DNA of 64,000 nucleotides from Comamonas sp. (GTDB lineage: Bacteria > Pseudomonadota > Gammaproteobacteria > Burkholderiales > Burkholderiaceae_C). Position 1 is the first letter of the stretch, and each line of letters starts with the position of its first letter. The translations under genes were made by a program, and so were the position numbers. A model generated the notes under the pieces. It had not been told where the DNA came from. It did no database searches and saw nothing but the letters and a program-made list of their open reading frames with translations. This document shows, piece after piece, positions 16,977 to 28,360 of the stretch. The stretch lies in NCBI GenBank assembly GCA_015478895.1, contig JADMKK010000041.1, positions 124,001-188,000 on the forward strand, written 5' to 3'.

Positions 16977-17963
16977 ATGTCCCGCACCCGTTCCCTGTGG
17001 CGCACCGCGCTGACCGTCACCGCCTTGGCCGCCGCCATCACCGGCGCAGCCCATGCTGCAGATGCCTACCCGAGCAAGCCCATCACGCTGGTGATTCCTT
17101 ACTCGGCCGGTGGTTCGACCGACATCCTGGGCCGTCTGATTGCGCAAAAACTCAGCGAGCGCCTGAACGTGTCCGTGGTGGTGGAAAACAAGCCCGGTGC
17201 CAACGGCACGATTGGTGTGGACCGCGTGGCCAAGGCCCCTGCAGACGGCTACACCGTGGTGCTGGGTGACGTGGGCGGCCTAGCGATTTCGCCCAGCCTC
17301 TACCCCAAACTGCCCTACAAGCCCCTCACCGATCTGGATGTGGTGAGCCTGGTGGGCCGCAGCCCGCTGGTGCTGACCGTGGGCAGCAAGAGCCCGCTGC
17401 AATCGCTGGCCGACCTGACCGCCGCCGCCAAGGCCAAGCCTGAAGTGCTCAACTACCCCTCCTCGGGCACCGGCGGCCCCAACCACATGGGCGGCGCGCT
17501 GTATGCCCTGCAGGCCGATGTGAAAGTCACCCACGTGCCGTACAAGGGCAGTGCGCCTTCCGTGGTGTCGCTGGTGGCCGGTGAAACTGATTTTGGTTTC
17601 CTGACCGCCGTCACCATCAACTCCCAGCTGAACGCAGGCAACCTGCGTGCGCTGGCCGTGGCCCATACCGAGCGCCTGCCCGCCATGCCGAATGTGCCCA
17701 CCATGCACGAGGCCGGTCTGAAGAACTTTGTGGCCGACGCCTGGTTCATGGCTGCCGTGCCCGCAGGCACGCCCAAGCCCATCATCGATTTGCTGCAAAA
17801 GGAAATCGCCGCCGTACTGCCGGAAGCCGACGTGAAGGCCAAGCTCGACAGCGTGGGCGTGCTGCCAGCCGGCATGTCAGTCAAGGATTCGCAGGCGTTC
17901 CTCGCCAAGGAAATCACCAAATGGGACAACGTGGTCAAGCAAGCCAAGATCACGCTGGACTAA
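16977..17963 (+). CDS. Bug-family (TTT) periplasmic solute-binding receptor
   Basis: Periplasmic binding protein of the tripartite tricarboxylate transporter type, a family greatly expanded in Burkholderiales. The 328 residues begin with a signal peptide ending AHA near residue 27, followed by YPSKPITLVIPYSAGGSTDILGR, VENKPGANGTIG, HVPYKGSAPSVVSLVAGETDF and LPAMPNVPTMHEAG, all typical of the fold. The ATG has AGGAAGG 9 bases upstream. No TctA or TctB membrane genes are adjacent, so this is an orphan receptor and its ligand is unknown. Confidence 0.92.
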   Translation: MSRTRSLWRTALTVTALAAAITGAAHAADAYPSKPITLVIPYSAGGSTDILGRLIAQKLSERLNVSVVVENKPGANGTIGVDRVAKAPADGYTVVLGDVGGLAISPSLYPKLPYKPLTDLDVVSLVGRSPLVLTVGSKSPLQSLADLTAAAKAKPEVLNYPSSGTGGPNHMGGALYALQADVKVTHVPYKGSAPSVVSLVAGETDFGFLTAVTINSQLNAGNLRALAVAHTERLPAMPNVPTMHEAGLKNFVADAWFMAAVPAGTPKPIIDLLQKEIAAVLPEADVKAKLDSVGVLPAGMSVKDSQAFLAKEITKWDNVVKQAKITLD

Positions 17964-18002
17964 GCGGGCTAAGCTGCGACTGACAGTCCCTAAACCTCAA
18001 AG

Positions 18003-18026
18003 AGCGCCTCCCCAGGCGCTTTTTTG
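18003..18026 (+). terminator. Terminator of Bug receptor gene
   Basis: AGCGCCT and AGGCGCT with a four-base loop, followed by T6. It lies four bases before the 3' end of the convergent mnmE gene. Confidence 0.9.
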
Positions 18027-18029
18027 CGT

Positions 18030-19475
18030 TTACTTGCCGATGCAAAAACTGCTGAAGATCACGCCCAGCAAATCGTCGGACGTGAACTCGCCCGTAATGC
18101 TGTTGAGCGCGGTTTGCGCCAGGCGCAGCTCCTCGGCCAGGATGTCCAGCGCCGGGCCGGGCACGTTGAGCTGGTCATGCGCTTCTTCCAAATGGGCACC
18201 CACGGCCTGCAGCGCCTCCACATGGCGCGCGCGCGCAATGTACAGGCCTTCAGCGGCCGACTGCCAGCCGGCCACCTGCAGCAGGCGCTGGCGCACGGCA
18301 TCCAGACCATCGCCGGTGCGGGCGGACAGGCTCAGGCTTGCCTCGCTGCCCTTGCGGCCCGCCAGCGGTGGCAGCGTCTGCATGTGGGCCCCGGGTGCTG
18401 CCAGGTCGGTCTTGTTCCACAGGTCGATCACGGGAATGTTCGGCGCGATGCGCTCGGCCAGCGTGCGCGCAATCTCCAGATCGGCGCCAGCGTAGTCGCT
18501 GTCGCCCATGCGCGAGAGATCGTGCAGAAACAGCACGGCATCGGCCCCGGCAATCTCTTCCCACGCCCGGGCAATGCCAATGCGCTCCACCTCATCATTG
18601 CTATCGCGCAGACCGGCGGTGTCGATCACGTGCAGCGGCACGCCGTCGATCTGGATGGTCTGCTGCACCTTGTCGCGCGTCGTGCCAGCAATCGGCGTGA
18701 CGATGGCCAGCTCCGCCCCCGCCAAGGCGTTGAGCAGCGAGCTTTTACCCGCATTGGGCTGCCCCGCAATCACTACCTTGATGCCTTCGCGCAGCAGCGC
18801 GCCTTGCTGGGTGCGCGCCAGCACCATGCCCAGCAAGGCGCGCAGAGCGTCCAGCTGCCCATAGGCATCGGCCTTCTTCAGAAAATCGATTTCTTCTTCG
18901 GGAAAGTCCAGCGTGGCTTCCACCAGCATGCGCAGGTGCACCAGCGCATCGCGCAGCTCGCCAATCTCGCGCGAGAACTCGCCCGACAGGGAGCGGCTGG
19001 CGCTGCGCGCTGCGGCTTCGGTGCTGGCGTCGATCAGGTCGGCAATGGCCTCAGCCTGCGCCAGGTCGATCTTGTCGTTCATGAACGCGCGCTCGGTGAA
19101 CTCGCCGGGTTGCGCCAGACGCAGGCCGGGCAGCACAGCATCACCCGATGTGGGCGCCACCTCTTGCGCAGCCTCCAAGCAACGCGCCAGCAGCAGCTGC
19201 AGCACCACGGGACCGCCGTGCGCCTGCAGCTCCAGCACGTCTTCGCCGGTATAGCTGTTGGGGCCGGGAAAGTACAGGGCCAAGCCATGGTCGATGGGCG
19301 CTTGCTTGGCATCTTTGAAAGGCAAGTACGTGGCTTCGCGCGGCTTTAGCTCTTTGCCCAGCAAGTGGCGCACAAAGCCTGCAATGGCTTTGCCGGAAAC
19401 GCGAACAATGCCCACGGCCCCGCGCCCTGGCGCAGTAGCAATGGCAACGATGGGGTCGGTATGGCGCGCAAGCAT
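18030..19475 (-). CDS. mnmE: tRNA modification GTPase MnmE
   Basis: With MnmG, installs the carboxymethylaminomethyl group at U34 of several tRNAs. The 481 residues start at [20 protein letters not shown] (folate-binding domain). The G domain contains [16 protein letters not shown] (G1), DTAGLRD (G3) and NKTDL (G4), and the chain ends with the invariant CIGK. The frame extends upstream to 19649, but the family start is the ATG at 19475. It sits in the classic rpmH-rnpA-yidD-yidC-mnmE order, read from the dnaA side. Confidence 0.96.
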   Translation of the reverse strand: MLARHTDPIVAIATAPGRGAVGIVRVSGKAIAGFVRHLLGKELKPREATYLPFKDAKQAPIDHGLALYFPGPNSYTGEDVLELQAHGGPVVLQLLLARCLEAAQEVAPTSGDAVLPGLRLAQPGEFTERAFMNDKIDLAQAEAIADLIDASTEAAARSASRSLSGEFSREIGELRDALVHLRMLVEATLDFPEEEIDFLKKADAYGQLDALRALLGMVLARTQQGALLREGIKVVIAGQPNAGKSSLLNALAGAELAIVTPIAGTTRDKVQQTIQIDGVPLHVIDTAGLRDSNDEVERIGIARAWEEIAGADAVLFLHDLSRMGDSDYAGADLEIARTLAERIAPNIPVIDLWNKTDLAAPGAHMQTLPPLAGRKGSEASLSLSARTGDGLDAVRQRLLQVAGWQSAAEGLYIARARHVEALQAVGAHLEEAHDQLNVPGPALDILAEELRLAQTALNSITGEFTSDDLLGVIFSSFCIGK

Positions 19476-19645
19476 GGCTTGACATCCTTTGTGCTGCAGC
19501 CGCCCAGCGCATCTGGGGGCCATGGACGGTTTAAAAACAGGAGCGCTTTGCCCTGGTGAATGCTTGATTTCACCTATGAAACCATGCGAGTTGCAGATTT
19601 CACGAGGGCACAACGCTCTTGTTTTTAAAGCATCTCTTGTAAACA

Positions 19646-19671
19646 TCAAAGGCCGCAGATGCGGCCTTTGA
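19646..19671 (-). terminator. Inverted repeat after yidC
   Basis: TCAAAGGCCGC and GCGGCCTTTGA form an 11-bp stem with a four-base loop. There is only a weak T run on the minus strand, so termination is likely but not certain. Confidence 0.5.
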
Positions 19672-19695
19672 GGGGTTTAGCAAGCCGTGCGGGGC

Positions 19696-21420
19696 TTACT
19701 TCTTCTTGGCTTTGACGTCCGTGACAGCGGCGTCTGCCTTCTTGAAGTTCGGCAGATTGAACTGCGGGGGCACACCCATGCGGGTGTTAATGACCCATTG
19801 CTGCGCAATCGACAAGATGTTGTTGGTCAGCCAGTACAGCACCAGACCAGCAGGGAACATGAAGAACATGACACCGAAGATCAGCGGCATGAACCACATC
19901 ATCTTGGCCTGCATCGGGTCGGGTGGCACAGGGTTCAGCGCGGTCTGCAGCAGCGACGAAGCCATCATCAGCAGCGGCAAGATGAAGTAGGGGTCCTTGG
20001 CCGACAAGTCGGTGATCCACAAAATCCACGGAGCGTGGCGAATTTCCACCGACGACAGCACCACCCAGTACAGCGCAATGAACACCGGAATCTGGATCAT
20101 GATGGGGAAGCAGCCGCCCATCGGGTTGACCTTCTCCTCACGGTAGATGCGCATCATCTCTTGCTGCATCTGCTGGGGGTTGCCCTTCAGACGTTCGCGC
20201 ATTTCCATGATCTTGGGGTTGACCGCCTTCATCTTGGCCATCGAGCCGTACGCCTTGGCGTTCAACCAGTAGAACAAAATCTTCAGCGACAGGACCAGAC
20301 CGACAATCGACCAGCCCCAGTTGCCCACGATGCCGTGGATTTTGTCCATCAACCAGTACAGCGGCTTGGCCAGAATGGTCAGCCAGCCATAGTCTTTCAC
20401 CAGCTCCAGGCCCGGGGCCAGGCTTTCCAGTGTCTTTTCCAGCTGCGGGCCGGCAAACAGGCGCGCATCCACGGCCTTGGTTTGACCAGGCTGCACATCG
20501 CCAACGTTGGTGATCGTGCCTGCCGCAAACAGGTTGTCGCCCACCTTGCGCGCGTAGTTGTCGCGCTGCACGCCTTCGCCCAGCAACCAGGCGCTGGCAA
20601 AGTAGTGCTGCACCATGGCCACATAGCCTGTGCTGGTGGAGCTTTGGAACTCAGCCTTGCCCTCGGCAATTTTCTTGAACTCGATCTTCTGGAACTTCTT
20701 TTCTTCCGAATACACGGCAGGGCCGGTAAAGGTCGAGTAGAAAGCGTTGCCGCCATCAAGCGCATTGCCGTCACGCTGCAGCTGCAGGTACAGCTGGGGC
20801 GACACCACGGTCGTGCCGTTGTTCACCACTTCGTGCTTGACAGCGATGTCATAGGCACCGCGCTTGAGGGTGAAAGTCTTGACCAGCTTGACGCCGCCTT
20901 GCTCGGGCGATTCAAAACGCACTTGCAGTTCGTTTTGGCCGTCTTGGAGTTCACGCTCACCGGGCAAGACCGTCATCATGGTCTTGTGATTGGGGAAGTT
21001 ACCGCCAATCAGGCCAGTTTCAGCCATGTAAATGCGGTCAGCGCTCTGGTCGAACAGCACAAAACTCTTGCTGCGATCTGCATCAGAAGCGTAAGCGGGC
21101 AGTTCAGCGTGCACCACGGCGCCGCCCTGGGTGTCAAACGTCAGCTTGAGCACGTCGGTGGAGACGGTGATTTTTTCACGGGCCACAGGGGCCGTATCTG
21201 CAGCGCCCGGCACATCGCTGCCCGAGGCCGTGCCAGCTGACGCCGTCACGGCATCAGGTACATCGGCAGGCTTGCTGTCAGCGGGCGCAGTGGCCACTGC
21301 CTTGGGCGCCGTAGGGAAGAACGTGGCAGTTTTGCCATTGTGGATTTGCCATTGGTCCCACAGCAAAACCATGGAAAAGCCAAATATCACCCACAAAATG
21401 GTGCGGCGAATGTCGTTCAT
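19696..21420 (-). CDS. yidC: Membrane protein insertase YidC
   Basis: Inserts and folds inner-membrane proteins, alone or with SecYEG. The 574 residues match the Gram-negative form: an N-terminal helix (TILWVIFGFSMVLLWDQW), a large periplasmic beta domain (about 60-350), and the five-helix Oxa1 core with GGCFPIMIQIPVFIALYW and FPAGLVLYWLTNNILS. The tail ends in a basic stretch (VKAKKK). Its ATG overlaps the yidD stop as ATGA. Confidence 0.97.
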   Translation of the reverse strand: MNDIRRTILWVIFGFSMVLLWDQWQIHNGKTATFFPTAPKAVATAPADSKPADVPDAVTASAGTASGSDVPGAADTAPVAREKITVSTDVLKLTFDTQGGAVVHAELPAYASDADRSKSFVLFDQSADRIYMAETGLIGGNFPNHKTMMTVLPGERELQDGQNELQVRFESPEQGGVKLVKTFTLKRGAYDIAVKHEVVNNGTTVVSPQLYLQLQRDGNALDGGNAFYSTFTGPAVYSEEKKFQKIEFKKIAEGKAEFQSSTSTGYVAMVQHYFASAWLLGEGVQRDNYARKVGDNLFAAGTITNVGDVQPGQTKAVDARLFAGPQLEKTLESLAPGLELVKDYGWLTILAKPLYWLMDKIHGIVGNWGWSIVGLVLSLKILFYWLNAKAYGSMAKMKAVNPKIMEMRERLKGNPQQMQQEMMRIYREEKVNPMGGCFPIMIQIPVFIALYWVVLSSVEIRHAPWILWITDLSAKDPYFILPLLMMASSLLQTALNPVPPDPMQAKMMWFMPLIFGVMFFMFPAGLVLYWLTNNILSIAQQWVINTRMGVPPQFNLPNFKKADAAVTDVKAKKK

Positions 21421-21689
21421 GAAGACTTCTTTGGTGAGGAAGAGGAGGTCAAACCGGTAAACAGCTTGGGCGCTTGGTCAGGCACGGGATCATGCCCGCC
21501 TTCACACCACGGCTGGCAGCGCGCCAGTCGCCGTAGTGTCAAATAGCTACCAGCTGCAGCGCCGTGCTGCTCTAGTGCCTGCAATGAATAGGCGGAGCAA
21601 GTCGGCTCAAATCGGCACGATGGGCCCAGCCACGGACTGAGCATGAGGCGATAGCCACGCACCAGTGCCATGAGCCAAGCCTTGATCAT
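21417..21689 (-). CDS. yidD: Membrane protein insertion efficiency factor YidD
   Basis: Small membrane-associated protein that improves YidC-dependent insertion. The 90 residues have the invariant core LSPWLGPSCRFEPTCSAYSLQALEQHG and RLARCQPWCEGGHDPVP with the conserved cysteines. It is 3 bp from rnpA and overlaps yidC by 4 bp, in the standard operon. Confidence 0.96.
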   Translation of the reverse strand: MIKAWLMALVRGYRLMLSPWLGPSCRFEPTCSAYSLQALEQHGAAAGSYLTLRRLARCQPWCEGGHDPVPDQAPKLFTGLTSSSSPKKSS

Positions 21690-21692
21690 GGC

Positions 21693-22220
21693 TTAGCTCG
21701 CTCCTGCAATGACCACCGATTCCGGTGGCAACGCATCGACCGGCACGGGTGCCGGTTTCGGTGTTTTGCGCCGCGTTGCATGCGTCAACAGCTGCAGCAA
21801 CTCTGCACGCACAGCCTGTTTAAGCACATCTGACGTGGCGCTGATGAACTGCTTGCGATCAAAACCAGCACGCAGGCGCACCACATACGCAGCAGGCGGC
21901 AAGGCGCGCAACTGCGCATCAAACTCGCTCGCTACGGCATAAATTTGCCGCTTGATGGCGTGCCGCGTCACCGATCGCTTGGCCCAGCGCTTGGGCACCA
22001 GAGGGCCCAGCCACACTTGTGGCACTTGGCAACCGGGCACGACAAACAGGGCCTGCGGTGCTGGCTCTGAGAGCTTCGCACCGGGCCCTGTTGGCTCAGC
22101 GTCCTTGGCAACGTCGGTTTCGCTGAGCACCAACCGGTGCAAAGCAAAGTGCGGCGTCCGGGAGATAGTCCCCCCGGACATCGTCGCCTGAAATTGGGGG
22201 CGCGTTTGCAGCCGTTGCAT
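21693..22220 (-). CDS. rnpA: Ribonuclease P protein component
   Basis: Protein cofactor of RNase P, which matures tRNA 5' ends. The protein is 175 residues, longer than the usual 115-130; the RNP core PKRWAKRSVTRHAIKRQIYAV is near the middle, with YVVRLRAGFDRKQF after it. The extra length comes from an insert around residues 30-75 and a C-terminal Lys/Pro-rich tail. The start is the ATG at 22220, with a GTG at 22223 directly before it. It is 61 bp downstream of rpmH. Confidence 0.93.
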   Translation of the reverse strand: MQRLQTRPQFQATMSGGTISRTPHFALHRLVLSETDVAKDAEPTGPGAKLSEPAPQALFVVPGCQVPQVWLGPLVPKRWAKRSVTRHAIKRQIYAVASEFDAQLRALPPAAYVVRLRAGFDRKQFISATSDVLKQAVRAELLQLLTHATRRKTPKPAPVPVDALPPESVVIAGAS

Positions 22221-22281
22221 CACAGCAAGCCCTGGCTAGGCGCAGGGAATGGTGTCAGGCAGTCGGCCAAGCGAGCTGACC

Positions 22282-22416
22282 TTAGACGGCCAGGCGCTTA
22301 CGGCCCTTGGCGCGACGAGCATTGATGACGGCACGGCCGCCCTTGGTCTTCATACGCACCATGAAACCATGGGTGCGGGCGCGCTTAGTCTTGGAGGGTT
22401 GGTATGTACGCTTCAT
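22282..22416 (-). CDS. rpmH: 50S ribosomal protein L34 (bL34)
   Basis: The 44-residue basic protein begins [18 protein letters not shown] and ends AKGRKRLAV, with [17 protein letters not shown], an exact family pattern. The ATG follows AAGGAACGAAC. It heads the rpmH-rnpA-yidD-yidC operon, divergent from dnaA. Confidence 0.97.
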   Translation of the reverse strand: MKRTYQPSKTKRARTHGFMVRMKTKGGRAVINARRAKGRKRLAV

Positions 22417-22763
22417 GTTCGTTCCTTGAGAAGGTTCAGTTTCTTACTGGCCGGCGCAGCCCTTGTGGATGCGCAGTACCTAATTTCCCCCGGCCAAGCC
22501 AGCATTGGATGCACCAGCTTTGCAGCCGATGCCCGCAAATAAAAGCTTCACGCGGGGCTTATCACCCTGAACACATTCAGGGAAACCCGAAATTATCTCA
22601 GGGTTATGCACCTCTTGCAATGACCCTGCAAACCTGCTCCAAAATATGTGACCGTGTTCACATGCTGGAAAAAGTGCCGCGCATTTGTGGATAACTATTT
22701 GAAAAGCTACAATCACAGCCCCGCAACCGTTCCTCCTATCCACAAAAAGCGCGCCTATCCGAC
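22417..22763. promoter_or_regulatory. rpmH-dnaA intergenic region with DnaA boxes
   Basis: This 347-bp gap holds divergent promoters for rpmH and dnaA. An exact DnaA box on the minus strand is at 22686-22694 and a one-mismatch box (CTATCCACA) at 22736-22744, with TTATGCACC near 22600 as a weaker match. Two or three boxes near the dnaA start fit autoregulation by DnaA. I see no DnaA-trio tract and no long AT-rich unwinding element, so a complete origin is doubtful here. Confidence 0.65.
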
Positions 22764-24170
22764 ATGACAGAGGAACTACCTAACGATGCTGGTCAAGGCC
22801 TGTGGTTGGCCTGCGTCGAGCAGCTCAGCCAGGACTTGCCTGAGCAACAGTTCAATACTTGGATCAAACCTTTGGTGGCGACGGTCACGGAAGACTTCTC
22901 CAAAGTGACGGTCTATGTGGCCAACCGTTTTAAGCTTGACTGGATCCGCGCCCAATATGCGGGACGCATTTCCGGCCTGCTGGAAGACTTGTACGGCCAG
23001 CCCGTCACTCTGGAGTTGGCGCTTGCTCACCGTGAAAGTGTGGTGCGCACTTATGTTCGACCTTACCAAGCCGAACGCAGCACCCCTTCGGAGGCTCCAA
23101 CGCTGCTGCCCTCTGGCTCCAGCGTGGAAGAAGCACCGGTTCCCGCATTTCGCAACCGCCTGAACTCGGCCCTGACGTTTGAAACGCTCGTCGAAGGTAC
23201 CGCCAACCGCATGGCGCGCTCGGCCGCCATGCATGTGGCCGGCTCGCCCGGCCATCTGTACAACCCGCTATTTATATATGGCGGTGTCGGCCTGGGTAAG
23301 ACGCACCTTGTACATGCTGTGGGTAACCAGCTGCTCAAGGACAAACCGGACGCCAAAATTCTTTACATCCATGCCGAGCAATTTGTCTCGGATGTGGTGA
23401 AAGCCTACCAGCGTCGCACCTTTGATGAGTTCAAAGAACGCTACCACTCGCTCGATCTTTTGCTGATTGACGACGTGCAGTTCTTTGCCAACAAAGACCG
23501 CACGCAGGAAGAATTCTTTAACGCGTTTGAAGCCTTGCTGGCCAAAAAGAGCCACATCGTGATGACCTCAGACACCTATCCCAAGGGTCTGACCAACATT
23601 CATGAGCGCCTGGTGTCGCGCTTTGACTCTGGCTTGACCGTGGCGATTGAGCCGCCCGAGCTGGAAATGCGCGTGGCCATCCTGATCAACAAAGCGCGTG
23701 CGGAGAATGCCGAGATGCCCGAAGAGGTTGCCTTCTTTGTGGCCAAAAACGTGCGCTCAAACGTGCGTGAACTTGAAGGTGCGCTGCGCAAAATCCTGGC
23801 TTATTCGCGCTTCAACCAAAAAGAAGTGTCGATCCAGCTGGCGCGAGAGGCGCTGCGCGATCTACTGAGCATTCAAAACCGCCAGATCAGTGTGGAAAAC
23901 ATCCAGAAGACGGTGGCTGACTACTACAAGATCAAGGTCGCGGACATGTACAGCAAGAAGCGCCCTGCGTCGATTGCCCGCCCGCGCCAGATCGCCATGT
24001 ATTTGGCCAAAGAGTTGACGCAAAAGAGCTTGCCCGAGATTGGCGAGCTGTTTGGCGGCCGCGATCACACCACGGTGCTGCACGCCGTGCGCAAGATCTC
24101 GGCCGAGCGCCAGCAACTGACCGAGCTGAACCAGCAGCTGCATGTGCTGGAGCAAACGCTCAAAGGCTGA
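22764..24170 (+). CDS. dnaA: Chromosomal replication initiator protein DnaA
   Basis: AAA+ initiator that binds DnaA boxes, melts the origin and loads the helicase. The 468 residues have domain I (1-85), a linker (about 90-125), the AAA+ core with Walker A GGVGLGKT at 163-170 and Walker B LLIDDVQF, and the C-terminal DNA-binding domain with the signature [15 protein letters not shown]. Normal length. Preceded by DnaA boxes and followed by dnaN and gyrB in the common order. Confidence 0.98.
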   Translation: MTEELPNDAGQGLWLACVEQLSQDLPEQQFNTWIKPLVATVTEDFSKVTVYVANRFKLDWIRAQYAGRISGLLEDLYGQPVTLELALAHRESVVRTYVRPYQAERSTPSEAPTLLPSGSSVEEAPVPAFRNRLNSALTFETLVEGTANRMARSAAMHVAGSPGHLYNPLFIYGGVGLGKTHLVHAVGNQLLKDKPDAKILYIHAEQFVSDVVKAYQRRTFDEFKERYHSLDLLLIDDVQFFANKDRTQEEFFNAFEALLAKKSHIVMTSDTYPKGLTNIHERLVSRFDSGLTVAIEPPELEMRVAILINKARAENAEMPEEVAFFVAKNVRSNVRELEGALRKILAYSRFNQKEVSIQLAREALRDLLSIQNRQISVENIQKTVADYYKIKVADMYSKKRPASIARPRQIAMYLAKELTQKSLPEIGELFGGRDHTTVLHAVRKISAERQQLTELNQQLHVLEQTLKG

Positions 24171-24299
24171 TGGATTTTCCCCTCGCCGGCTCCAGCCTTG
24201 CGGAGCAAAATGAGGGGGTTTGGGTGGCACGAGGGGGCGCAAAACGATGCGCCGCTGCCCATTCGCACCGAGACCCGCTACTGAAACATAGAGGTTGAC

Positions 24300-25421
24300 A
24301 TGATCGTCCTGAAAGCCACACAAGACAAAGTTCTCGCGGTCCTGCAATCGGTGTCCGGCATCGTAGAGCGCCGCCACACCCTGCCGATTCTGGCCAACGT
24401 GCTGATCAAAAAGACCGGCAACGCCTTGCAATTCACCACCAGCGATCTGGAAATCCAGATCCGCACCACGGCCGAGCTGGGCGGTGACACGGGCGACTTT
24501 TCCACCACCATTGGCGCGCGCAAGCTGATCGACATTTTGAAGACCATGCCCGGCGACCAGACCGTCGCGCTGGAGTCGCAGCAGTCCAAGATGATTTTGA
24601 AGGGCGGCAAGAGCCGCTTCACCATGCAGACGCTGCCCGGTGAAGACTTCCCGCTGGTGCAGGAAGCGGCCAACTTTGGCCCCGCCTTCAGCGTGTTCCA
24701 GAAGGTGTTAAAAGACCTGATGGGCCAGGTCTCGTTTGCCATGGCGGTGCAAGACATTCGCTACTACTTGAACGGCATCTTGTTTGTGGCCGAAGGCAAC
24801 ACCCTGAGCCTGGTCGCCACCGACGGCCACCGCCTGGCCTTTGCCAGCGCCGAGCTGGATGTGGATGTGGGCGAGAAGCAAGAAGTGATCTTGCCGCGCA
24901 AAACGGTGCTGGAGCTGCAGCGCTTGCTCAGCGATGTAGGCGGTGAGAACTCGCCGCGCATCGAGATGCAGTTTGCCAACAACCAGGCCAAGTTCACCTT
25001 TGCCGGCATGGAATTTGTGACCAAGCTGGTCGAGGGCAAGTTCCCCGACTACAACCGCGTCATTCCGCGCAACCACCACAACACCGTGACACTGGGCCGC
25101 GCGCCGCTGCTGGCTTCGCTGCAGCGCACTGCCATCATGACCAGCGACAAGTTCAAGGGTGTGCGCTTGACGATTGAGCCCGGCACTTTGCGTGTCGCCT
25201 CGAACAACGCCGATCAGGAAGAGGCCGTGGACGAGCTGGACATCGACTACGGCGGTGACGCCATCGACATCGGCTTTAACGTGACCTATCTGCTGGACGT
25301 TCTGGCCAATATGTCGCAAGACATGGTCAAGATCGACTTGGCGGACGGCAACAGCTCCGCGCTGGTCAGCATTCCCGGCAATGACAACTTCAAGTACGTT
25401 GTCATGCCCATGCGCATTTAA
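24300..25421 (+). CDS. dnaN: DNA polymerase III beta subunit (sliding clamp)
   Basis: Ring-shaped processivity clamp. The 373 residues start MIVLKATQDKVLAVLQSVSG and end KYVVMPMRI, with ERRHTLPILANVLI and FPDYNRVIPR typical of the three-domain fold. A 129-bp gap separates it from dnaA; an AGAGG ribosome site precedes the ATG. An ATAGCT-type repeat follows before gyrB. Confidence 0.98.
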   Translation: MIVLKATQDKVLAVLQSVSGIVERRHTLPILANVLIKKTGNALQFTTSDLEIQIRTTAELGGDTGDFSTTIGARKLIDILKTMPGDQTVALESQQSKMILKGGKSRFTMQTLPGEDFPLVQEAANFGPAFSVFQKVLKDLMGQVSFAMAVQDIRYYLNGILFVAEGNTLSLVATDGHRLAFASAELDVDVGEKQEVILPRKTVLELQRLLSDVGGENSPRIEMQFANNQAKFTFAGMEFVTKLVEGKFPDYNRVIPRNHHNTVTLGRAPLLASLQRTAIMTSDKFKGVRLTIEPGTLRVASNNADQEEAVDELDIDYGGDAIDIGFNVTYLLDVLANMSQDMVKIDLADGNSSALVSIPGNDNFKYVVMPMRI

Positions 25422-25462
25422 GCGCCCGATGCGCTGTGCTTGACCGCACGGCGCATAACAAA

Positions 25463-25553
25463 AAGATAGCTACTGGCCCTTGCCAGCGCTGATTTTTGAA
25501 ATGATTTATTGGTATTTCCTAGGCAGAGCAAGGGCAACAAGCTCTTAGTTTTG
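25463..25553. repeat. ATAGCT-type intergenic repeat between dnaN and gyrB
   Basis: ATAGCTACTGGCCCTTGCC (25466-25484) is partly complementary to GCAAGGGCAACAAGCTC downstream (from 25528). Same family as the elements near 8.1 and 35.3 kb. Confidence 0.55.
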
Positions 25554-25562
25554 CAGCAGTAA

Positions 25563-28154
<2,592 letters not shown>

Positions 28155-28188
28155 TTTCAAAAATTAGAGCTGTCAGCGCAGGCTGTAC

Positions 28189-28225
28189 AAGGCTTGAAGC
28201 CCGAAAAGGCTTCAAGCCTTTTTTT
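28189..28225 (+). terminator. Terminator of gyrB
   Basis: AAGGCTTGAAGCC and GGCTTCAAGCCTT form a 13-bp stem, followed by T7. Confidence 0.92.
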
Positions 28226-28337
28226 AAAAACGCTTACCGCGCAAGCTGTGAGCAATCCCCTGCGCGCCCACTGCGCATTTCCTGCCATTGCATGGCGCAC
28301 GTCGCAATTGGCACGTAACCTGCTTAAAGACAGCATC

Positions 28338-28347
28338 TTGTATACAA
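28338..28347. promoter_or_regulatory. Operator-like palindrome upstream of allophanate hydrolase
   Basis: TTGTATACAA is a perfect 10-bp palindrome 13 bp before the ATG. This form is typical of FCD-class GntR operators. The GntR gene of that class lies downstream at 30217, and a near-identical site precedes the ABC importer operon. Confidence 0.55.
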
Positions 28348-28360
28348 CCGGGTATTCATC

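Noticed and set aside
18024-21240. Long plus-strand frames over mnmE and yidC
   Set aside because: Both mirror well-conserved minus-strand genes and have low-complexity His/Gln/Arg composition with no family features.
22417-22763. rpmH-dnaA gap as the sole chromosomal origin
   Set aside because: Only two or three DnaA boxes, no trio tract, no AT-rich melting stretch, and G/C balance does not change here; kept as a dnaA control region.
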